11,949 nucleotides of DNA from Marinilabiliaceae bacterium UBA5213 (GTDB taxonomy: Bacteria; Bacteroidota; Bacteroidia; Bacteroidales; Marinilabiliaceae), in assembly GCA_002412555.1 (NCBI GenBank), contig DHVH01000308.1, positions 1 to 11,949 of the forward strand, written 5' to 3'. How positions within the stretch are numbered: position 1 is the stretch's first letter; every line of letters starts with the position of its first letter. A program made the translations under genes and the position numbers. Below, one piece after another: positions 7,037 through 11,949 of the stretch. A model generated the notes under the pieces. The model made no database searches and had not been told where the DNA came from. It saw only the letters and a list, made by a program, of their open reading frames with translations.

Positions 7037-7356
7037 GTGTGAGGGACTTTGGTTATTCCGTTTCAGATCAGCGCGCGGTTGACCTTGACAGGAAAATGCC
7101 AGATGAACTGGAAAGGGTTTACTTACAGGAACCGTCCCTGAGAAATTGTATCGCCTGTGGCAACTGTGCTGCCCTATGTTCTGCTGGTTCTTTTACCGGC
7201 TTTCAGTTTTACCGCCTAAATGTTTTGGTAAGTAGGGGACTGCTAAGTGAGCTGGCGAAAAAGGCTGAGGCCTGCATGTTGTGTGGGAAGTGTCAAATGG
7301 CTTGTCCACGTGGCGTTAATATTCGCCATGGAATAATGTTGATGGCGCAATTATGA
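7033..7356 (+). CDS. Small HdrC-like 4Fe-4S dicluster protein, second copy in the cluster
   Basis: A 107-residue electron carrier with two 4Fe-4S motifs: C39, C42, C45, C49 and C81, C84, C87, C91. The first lacks the usual proline after its fourth cysteine (CS instead of CP); the second is standard (CMLCGKCQMACP). The spacing and the segment between them (GFQFYRLNVLVSRGLLSEL) match HdrC rather than bacterial two-cluster ferredoxins. It lacks the long C-terminal extension of the first HdrC-like protein. Its ATG overlaps the HdrA-like stop by four bases, so the two are co-translated. Likely role: carrying electrons between the HdrA flavin and the CCG clusters of the membrane subunit encoded 84 bases downstream. 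Confidence 0.9.
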   Translation: MSVRDFGYSVSDQRAVDLDRKMPDELERVYLQEPSLRNCIACGNCAALCSAGSFTGFQFYRLNVLVSRGLLSELAKKAEACMLCGKCQMACPRGVNIRHGIMLMAQL

Positions 7357-7440
7357 CGCTGACTTAATTGTCAGGAGAAAACAAAATCGATCGTTGAATA
7401 CGCAGCGTGGGCTGCTCGTTAAGAATTAAAAATAAATAGG

Positions 7441-9273
7441 ATGTTTCACCCCTTTGTACTTCCTTTTAGCATCGGATTTACGGTTATGCTCGTTGTCCTT
7501 GCTGTGCGCTATGCTTATTGGTTGCGGGGTCTGTCTCTGGTGAACCGTAAGCGCTGTCTGGCCAACCTTTTTTCCATCCAAACATTGCGAGGCGTAAGTG
7601 AAATATTGAGGGAGTCATTGTTGCATTTGAAGATATACAAAACCAATCCGGTATTGGGATTTATGCATATGAGTCTGGCCTTCGGCTGGTTTTTGTTGAT
7701 TGTAGGCGGAAAGCTGGAAACCTGGTATTATACGGGCGACTTTGCCAATCCAATATATTATGCCATTTTCTTTAGATACTTTGAGCCAGTCACCTCCGGT
7801 TTCTGGATGAATGGGGTGATGGTCTTTTTTATGGACTTCTCCTTATTATTGGTGCTGACCGGCCTTGCCCTGGCTTTGGCCAAGCGCATCCGAAAAAAAC
7901 TGGTGGGCATGCAGAACACAACGCGCCATTCTGTGGGCAACCGGGTAGCCCTGACTTTTTTGTGGCTCATATTCCCCTTGCGCTTGATGGCTGAGTCTGC
8001 CACTGCCGGTCAGCACGGTGGCGGAGGTTTTTTAACTGCTTCCTTTGGTGAATGGCTATTTAGCGGCACTTGGGCTGCCTCCTTTGAAGTGCCCCTTTGG
8101 TGGGCTTACTCCTTTTCTTTGGGTCTGTTCTTTCTGGCCTTGCCTTTTTCTCGCTATCTGCACATTCCTACTGAAATGGTGCTCATTCTATTGAAGCAAT
8201 GGGATATTAAGCAAGAAACAGGTTTTCGTCCGCAAAAGGGACTGCAAGCCTTTGAAGTGCATGCCTGCTCCTCCTGTGGTGTTTGTCTGGATGCCTGTCC
8301 GGGCATCAATCTGGCCCATGATGCTTTTCAGGCATCTTACTTTGTCAAGGCTGTTCGTGAAAACAGAGAGGTGCAATCCTTAGCAACCTCCTGTCTCAAT
8401 TGTGGCGCCTGCAACAGTGCTTGTCCGGTTGGCATCCATTTGGAGGGACTGCGACTTGATTGCCGAAGCCAAATTTTTGAACAGTCTCAGTTCAATCATA
8501 GCTATTTGCCGGTTCCCATGGTTCTTTGGCGTGAAACGACAGAGGTGATATTATACACTGGTTGTATGGGACGCATGCAGCCTAAAACCTCCATTGCTTT
8601 CAAGGCCTTGCTCACGGAGGCGGGGATCTCTTTTGTGCACATCGATGAAAAGGCCGGGGTTTGCTGCGGACGTCCACTGGCTTTGGCAGGGGCTAAAGAT
8701 CAGGCTGTAAAAATGATGACCTATAACCGTGATTTGATCAATGGTCACAATGGAAAGGTATTGGTGACCACCTGTCCCATTTGTTACCGCTATTTTTCGG
8801 AAGAATATCAACTGGATATTCCGGTACAACACCATTCACAATTTCTGTGGGAACTGATGAATAAGGGGCTCCTCAAACGCGAAATGCAAACCCTAAAATT
8901 GGCCTACCATGATCCTTGCGATTTGGGTCGTGGCTCTGGTTGTTACGAGCCACCCCGCAATGTGCTAAGTGCTATTGGACAACTTGTGGCTAATCAAAAG
9001 GAGCGGGATAAGGCGCTTTGCTGTGGCAACAATTTGGGATCCTTGTCGCTGACTGAGACCACCCGTCAGCAAATTACGGCAAAAACGGTAGAGGTGCTTA
9101 CGCAAAACAAGCCCGACTATATTGTTACTGCTTGTCCTTTGTGCAAGCCTACTCTATCCAAACAAAGCCGTGTGCCTGTGAAGGATCTGGCAGAGTTGCT
9201 GCTCCTGACAAAGCATCATGCCAAAGGTCACCCAGTTTCGGCCCAGCAATACCAGAAAATTTTGGATAGCTAA
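7441..9273 (+). CDS. Fused HdrE-HdrD-like membrane oxidoreductase (cytochrome b + two 4Fe-4S + two CCG)
   Basis: Predicted inner-membrane subunit linking the complex to the quinone pool. Residues 1-250 hold five hydrophobic segments (about 5-29, 71-91, 124-147, 168-185, 218-240), as in the NarI/HdrE/DsrM cytochrome b family; H76 and H241 are plausible haem ligands. Two 4Fe-4S motifs follow: C276, C279, C282, C286 and C318, C321, C324, C328. Then come two complete CCG motifs: C375, C408-C409, C445, C448 and C493, C527-C528, C565, C568, with spacings inside the family range. This is the HdrE then HdrD order of Methanosarcina joined in one chain, and 610 residues is close to their sum. The 84-base gap before it contains only weak hairpins (CTGAC/GTCAG at 7359-7374, no T tract), so it is probably in the same operon. 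It is distinguished from LutA/GlcF by the membrane domain and the doubled CCG. Confidence 0.9.
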   Translation: MFHPFVLPFSIGFTVMLVVLAVRYAYWLRGLSLVNRKRCLANLFSIQTLRGVSEILRESLLHLKIYKTNPVLGFMHMSLAFGWFLLIVGGKLETWYYTGDFANPIYYAIFFRYFEPVTSGFWMNGVMVFFMDFSLLLVLTGLALALAKRIRKKLVGMQNTTRHSVGNRVALTFLWLIFPLRLMAESATAGQHGGGGFLTASFGEWLFSGTWAASFEVPLWWAYSFSLGLFFLALPFSRYLHIPTEMVLILLKQWDIKQETGFRPQKGLQAFEVHACSSCGVCLDACPGINLAHDAFQASYFVKAVRENREVQSLATSCLNCGACNSACPVGIHLEGLRLDCRSQIFEQSQFNHSYLPVPMVLWRETTEVILYTGCMGRMQPKTSIAFKALLTEAGISFVHIDEKAGVCCGRPLALAGAKDQAVKMMTYNRDLINGHNGKVLVTTCPICYRYFSEEYQLDIPVQHHSQFLWELMNKGLLKREMQTLKLAYHDPCDLGRGSGCYEPPRNVLSAIGQLVANQKERDKALCCGNNLGSLSLTETTRQQITAKTVEVLTQNKPDYIVTACPLCKPTLSKQSRVPVKDLAELLLLTKHHAKGHPVSAQQYQKILDS

Positions 9274-9280
9274 AGTGCTT

Positions 9281-9312
9281 TTTGCACAATGAATATCTTT
9301 TCAATATCTTTA
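9281..9312 (+). promoter_or_regulatory. Candidate Bacteroidota-type promoter for dapA
   Basis: TTTG at 9281-9284, 20 bases, then TATCTTTA at 9305-9312 (seven of eight against TAnnTTTG). Both elements and the spacing fit the -33/-7 consensus described for Bacteroides. A start near 9318 leaves a leader of about 80 bases. The -7 lies in a tandem copy of AATATCTTT (9292-9300 and 9303-9311, 11 bp apart). A second, poorer pair is TTG 9342-9344 with CATGTTTG 9363-9370. Confidence 0.42.
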
Positions 9313-9399
9313 CACCTCTGAACGTGGGATGCCATTATTTCTTGCAAATGGGAGGGTGTACTCATGTTTGTCTATACATAAAAGAAAATTCATAACATT

Positions 9400-10290
9400 A
9401 TGAGTATTGAGAACTTACGCGGCTCAATCGTCGCAATAGCCACACCGTTCAAAGAGAATGGAGATCTGGATTTGGAAACGTTTGATTCACTGGTAGAATG
9501 GCATATGGAGCAGGGGACTGATGCTATTGTCGTTTGTGGAACAACTGGTGAAACACCGGCGCTATCTGAGGATGAAGATGCTATTATGATTGAAAGGGCT
9601 GTTAAGAAGGTCAAAGGCCGTATTCCTGTTATTGCCGGTACAGGTAGCAATTCCACCCAGGATAGTATTAAATATTCGAAAAGAGCTATTGGCCTTGGCG
9701 TGGATGCGCTGTTAGTTGTGGCTCCCTATTATAACAAACCTTCCAATAAGGGAATTTATCTGCATTTTGCCACCTTGGCTCAAGCAGTGGATGCCCCCAT
9801 TATTTTGTACAACGTGCCTGGCCGGACCGGGAGTTGCATCTCTCCGGACATTGCCATCCGACTGGCCAACGAGTTTAAGAATATTGTTGCTATTAAAGAG
9901 GCAGGTGGCAGTATGTCTGTTTTTGCGGAACTTTTGGCCAAACGGCCAAAAGGAATGAAGGTCTATAGCGGGGATGATTTGCTGTCCACTTCTGCCAACC
10001 TGTTGGGTGCTGATGGCTGTATTTCTGTGGTGGCTAATTTGGTACCCCGCGAGTTTCATAATCTGATGAAAGCTTCTTTAGAAGGAGATGTTGCTCAATC
10101 CAGGGCGCTTTTTTATAAGTACAAGACTTTGATGGAGTTGATGTTTGTTGAATCCAATCCTATACCGGTTAAATCGGCGCTTGCCTTGATGGGGAAACTG
10201 GGTGGGACTTTCCGTTTGCCTCTGTGTGCATTGGAGGAGAAAAATCAGGCTGCTTTGCGGGCAGAAATGAAAAATCTGGATTTGATTTAA
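9400..10290 (+). CDS. dapA: 4-hydroxy-tetrahydrodipicolinate synthase
   Basis: Condenses pyruvate with L-aspartate-4-semialdehyde, the first committed step of diaminopimelate and lysine synthesis, in the cytoplasm. The length (296) and (beta/alpha)8 pattern are standard. Residues visible: the GTTGE loop with T48 and T49, the PYYNKP segment with catalytic Y111, YNVPGRTG with Y137 and R142, and the Schiff-base lysine K166 in AIKEAG. YSGDD and the SNPIPVK segment near the C-terminus are also typical of true DapA rather than N-acetylneuraminate lyase or KDG aldolase. The ATG at 9400 puts the usual GSIVAIATPF at residue 8. It follows the hdr-like cluster by 126 bases with its own candidate promoter, so a functional link to the cluster is not implied. 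Two hairpins close it downstream. Confidence 0.96.
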   Translation: MSIENLRGSIVAIATPFKENGDLDLETFDSLVEWHMEQGTDAIVVCGTTGETPALSEDEDAIMIERAVKKVKGRIPVIAGTGSNSTQDSIKYSKRAIGLGVDALLVVAPYYNKPSNKGIYLHFATLAQAVDAPIILYNVPGRTGSCISPDIAIRLANEFKNIVAIKEAGGSMSVFAELLAKRPKGMKVYSGDDLLSTSANLLGADGCISVVANLVPREFHNLMKASLEGDVAQSRALFYKYKTLMELMFVESNPIPVKSALALMGKLGGTFRLPLCALEEKNQAALRAEMKNLDLI

Positions 10291-10302
10291 TCCTTTTTTA
10301 AT

Positions 10303-10334
10303 ACAGAACTTTGCTTTGATGCAAGTTCTGTTTA
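10303..10334 (+). terminator. Hairpin terminator just after dapA
   Basis: ACAGAACTTTGC (10303-10314) pairs with GCAAGTTCTGT (10321-10331) with one bulged base and a 6-base loop, followed by only three T. It begins 12 bases after the dapA stop. The weak T tract makes it a partial terminator or an mRNA-stabilising hairpin; a stronger hairpin follows 20 bases later. Confidence 0.6.
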
Positions 10335-10345
10335 TCACAAGACCT

Positions 10346-10399
10346 AAAAAGGCAGAGTTGGGGAGATGAGTTCCTCCCAACTCTGCCTCTTTCTTTTTC
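10346..10399 (+). terminator. Strong rho-independent terminator after dapA
   Basis: GGCAGAGTTGGG (10351-10362) and CCCAACTCTGCC (10376-10387) form a perfect 12-bp stem with a 13-base loop, extended by A-T pairs, then TCTTTCTTTTTC (10388-10399). Five A precede it (10346-10350). It separates dapA from the serpin gene. Confidence 0.85.
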
Positions 10400-10406
10400 G
10401 TTATGG

Positions 10407-10465
10407 TAGGGGCACGCAACCCTGAGCCCCTATTTGCATCAATGATTCATAACAGATAACCATTG
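10407..10465 (+). promoter_or_regulatory. Inverted repeat and weak candidate promoter before the serpin gene
   Basis: TAGGGGC (10407-10413) and GCCCCTA (10426-10432) are perfect inverted copies 12 bases apart. TTTG follows immediately at 10433-10436, and 20 bases later comes TAACCATTG (10457-10465), a poor match to TAnnTTTG at the right spacing. Transcription from here would start about 15 bases before the serpin ATG. The repeat could be an operator or a G/C-rich hairpin left from the terminator region. Confidence 0.28.
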
Positions 10466-10484
10466 AAAATCAAAATTTAGATAC

Positions 10485-11693
10485 ATGAAAAAAATAGGGG
10501 CATTGATCAGTCTTGCGCTACTGACTGCATCTTCTTGCAGTGAAAGCGATGTTCCGGTTGTTAAACCGGAGCCGTTTACGCTTAAATCGGCTGAGGTTAT
10601 CAAACAAACCGATGCCTTTAACTGGAAAATCTTTAAGGCCGTCAATGAGTTGGCAGAGCCGGGTGACAATGTGGTGGTCTCGCCCATTAGTATTACGCAG
10701 GCTTTTGGCATGGCCATTAATGGAGCTACCGGTGACAACCTCGATGAAATGTTGTCGGTTATGGGATTTACTGACCCTGAAGGGCTGAATGAGGCCTATA
10801 AAAACATTAGGGCTGCCTTGTCGACTGCGGATCCAAAAGTAGCTATGGAGATTGCTAACTCTGCCTGGTACCGGGATGATTTTGTTATTAATGAGGCTTT
10901 CTTCGATGCCTTGCGGACTTATTATGATGCACGGGTCAGTGGTTTGGACTTCGACAATGTTGAAAAGGCTAAGCAGTCCATGAACGATTGGGTTAAAGAA
11001 TCTACCAGAGGTAAAATTCCATCGATCATTGATCAAATTGCACCCTCGCACATACTATTTCTCATCAATGCGGTTTACTTTAATGGTGAGTGGAGCTCGC
11101 GCTTTGATAAGAGCAAAACAACAGATGCGCCATTTTATTTAGCCGATGGTTCTTCTGTAAATGTAAAGATGATGCAGCAGAAGGAAGATTTTCAGTTTTA
11201 CTCTGGTGAGACCTATTCTGCGCTTCGGCTGCCATACGGCGATAAGTCCTTTGCCATGACGCTTATATTGCCCCAAGGTTCTGACGATGCAGGGGGCATT
11301 GTTAATGCTCTGGGAACTGGCCTTTGGGAACAGCTAATTGCGCCTGTTTCTGAGTCGGAGGTAAATGTGTACTTGCCCCGTTTTAAGGTGGAGTGTACCT
11401 ATAACCTGATCCCGGCTTTAGAGTCTGTTGGAATGGAACGCGCCTTTTATGATGTGTACGGTTTTCGAAATGTGGCCGATGATGACATCATCATCAGTGA
11501 CGTGCGTCACAAGACATTTATTGAGGTGGATGAGCGGGGTACCGAGGCCGCTGCAGCTACCAGTATTGGTTTTGAGGTGACCAGTATGCCAATGGTTCAT
11601 GAATTTCGTGTAGATCGTCCTTTTGTCTTTGTCATTTCGGAGAAGGAGACGGGTACCATTTTGTTTGCCGGAAAAATAGAGAATCCTTTATAG
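10485..11693 (+). CDS. Serpin-family protease inhibitor, predicted lipoprotein
   Basis: Suicide inhibitor of serine or cysteine proteases, predicted to be attached to the cell envelope. Residues 1-17 are a lipoprotein signal peptide with lipobox-like ASSC and the lipidated C18; the following SESD is acidic, which in Bacteroidota can favour surface exposure. Serpin landmarks in order: SPISITQAFGMA from S66, with GATGDN after it; NAVYFNGEW from N195; the hinge ERGTEAAAATS (P15 glycine G352, P14 T353, alanines P12-P9); FRVDRPFVFVI; and the C-terminal FAGKIENPL. The small-residue hinge is the inhibitory type, not the substrate type. Counting from G352 puts P1 at T366 and P1' at S367, with P4-P2 being F-E-V. 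Length (402) is normal. It has its own candidate promoter, terminators on both sides, and no functional tie to its neighbours. Confidence 0.93.
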   Translation: MKKIGALISLALLTASSCSESDVPVVKPEPFTLKSAEVIKQTDAFNWKIFKAVNELAEPGDNVVVSPISITQAFGMAINGATGDNLDEMLSVMGFTDPEGLNEAYKNIRAALSTADPKVAMEIANSAWYRDDFVINEAFFDALRTYYDARVSGLDFDNVEKAKQSMNDWVKESTRGKIPSIIDQIAPSHILFLINAVYFNGEWSSRFDKSKTTDAPFYLADGSSVNVKMMQQKEDFQFYSGETYSALRLPYGDKSFAMTLILPQGSDDAGGIVNALGTGLWEQLIAPVSESEVNVYLPRFKVECTYNLIPALESVGMERAFYDVYGFRNVADDDIIISDVRHKTFIEVDERGTEAAAATSIGFEVTSMPMVHEFRVDRPFVFVISEKETGTILFAGKIENPL

Positions 11694-11707
11694 TACCATT
11701 AAAATTG

Positions 11708-11753
11708 AAAAAAAGAGGCCTTCTTTCAAACTTTGAAGAAGGCCTCTTTTTTT
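11708..11753. terminator. Bidirectional rho-independent terminator after the serpin gene
   Basis: GAGGCCTTCTT plus TCAAA (11715-11730) pairs with TTTGA plus AGAAGGCCTC (11732-11746), with one bulged base and a very short loop around 11731. Seven T follow (11747-11753) and seven A precede (11708-11714), so it can act on both strands. It lies between the serpin gene and the convergent partial gene. Confidence 0.87.
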
Positions 11754-11772
11754 ATTGTCCTTTTGTCTACCA

Positions 11773-11949
11773 CTATTTAAATAGAAACAAGGTTCTTCTT
11801 TGAACATCCGGCACACCAATGATATTATTGATGAAGTCGCTCATTTCTTTCATTTCACCTTTTTTTACAAATCCCCGGCCCTGAGGCATGCAAGTACCCC
11901 ATGCGCCCGATCGTTGACAGTTATTCCAATCCTCGATTAAGACGACTGT
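11773..11949 (-). CDS. C-terminal end of an unidentified protein (runs off the window)
   Basis: The - strand frame is open from the window edge to TAG at 11775-11773, giving the last 58 residues. Visible features: WNNCQRSGAWGTC with two cysteines nine residues apart (C11, C20 of the fragment), a basic GRGFVKKGEMKEM segment, and the end QRRTLFLFK. No membrane helix. I do not recognise the family; the cysteine pair could be a disulfide or a metal site. It is accepted as coding because it ends just before the bidirectional terminator shared with the serpin gene. Confidence 0.6.
   Translation of the reverse strand, partial: TVVLIEDWNNCQRSGAWGTCMPQGRGFVKKGEMKEMSDFINNIIGVPDVQRRTLFLFK

Noticed and set aside
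7359..7374. CTGAC/GTCAG hairpin between the small HdrC and HdrE-HdrD genes as a terminator
   Set aside because: A 5-bp stem with no T tract; too weak to split the operon.
4253..9273. Naming the cluster QmoABC, LutABC or GlcDEF
   Set aside because: No second large HdrA (QmoB), no LutC and no GlcD/GlcE-type flavoprotein; the presence of short HdrA, HdrB with a CCG pair and an HdrE-HdrD fusion does not match any of these.
4253..9273. Firm assignment as the sulfur-oxidation sHdr complex
   Set aside because: The order is similar, but lipoate-binding protein, DsrE/TusA and the hypothetical subunit gene are absent from the window, and the last subunit is a membrane fusion. The function cannot be transferred.
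9274..9287. GTGC-TTTTT-GCAC hairpin after the HdrE-HdrD gene as its terminator
   Set aside because: Only four base pairs and no T run after the stem; the operon end is not visible from sequence.
10518..11051. Long open frame (177 codons) on the - strand inside the serpin gene
   Set aside because: It lies wholly within a gene with clear serpin motifs on the + strand; its translation shows no recognisable domain and it has no promoter or leader of its own.
1..11949. Insertion sequences, integrases, CRISPR arrays, tRNA or rRNA genes
   Set aside because: No transposase or integrase motifs, no repeated spacer structure, and no cloverleaf or rRNA segments seen on either strand.

Overview
The window looks like a chromosomal segment from a member of the Bacteroidota, probably an anaerobic or microaerobic Bacteroidales/Marinilabiliales-type organism; the order is a guess. 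The evidence is two proteins carrying the carboxypeptidase-regulatory-like domain plus the VVVGY signature of SusC/RagA receptors, A/T-rich start regions without Shine-Dalgarno sequences, at least one TTTG-N20-TAnnTTT promoter-like pair, and a lipoprotein with an acidic stretch after the lipobox cysteine. I see no RNA genes, insertion sequences, CRISPR arrays or other signs of mobility.

Layout. Positions 1-108 hold the 3' end of an unidentified + strand gene, closed by a bidirectional terminator (144-175). Region A (184-4035) is an ECF-type regulatory module. A sigma factor and a membrane-bound zinc-finger anti-sigma factor are translationally coupled on the - strand, and divergent from them is a secreted YfbK-like von Willebrand A protein. 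The anti-sigma factor and the vWA protein carry the same SusC/RagA-derived domain and signature in their predicted periplasmic parts, which suggests a shared partner or common origin. The sigma gene has no ATG in frame. A nine-A tract lies just upstream, and an 8-A version would fuse it to an upstream ATG.

Region B (4253-9273) is the most interesting part: a tightly packed five-gene cluster of heterodisulfide-reductase-like proteins in the order HdrC, HdrB, short HdrA, small HdrC, and a fused HdrE-HdrD membrane protein. It encodes four 4Fe-4S motifs in the two HdrC proteins, two more in the membrane protein, one FAD/FeS flavoprotein, two intact CCG (non-cubane cluster) sites in the membrane protein, and one intact plus one degraded CCG site in HdrB. 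The order and subunit sizes recall the sHdr (C1-B1-A-C2-B2) complex of sulfur oxidisers, but the last subunit is fused to a five-helix cytochrome-b-like domain. The likely job is electron transfer between a soluble thiol/disulfide-type or other low-potential couple and the quinone pool. The substrate cannot be read from this sequence.

Region C (9400-11949) holds dapA (lysine/diaminopimelate synthesis) with its own candidate promoter, two tandem terminator hairpins, a serpin-family lipoprotein with an intact inhibitory hinge, another bidirectional terminator, and the 3' end of an unidentified - strand gene running off the window.
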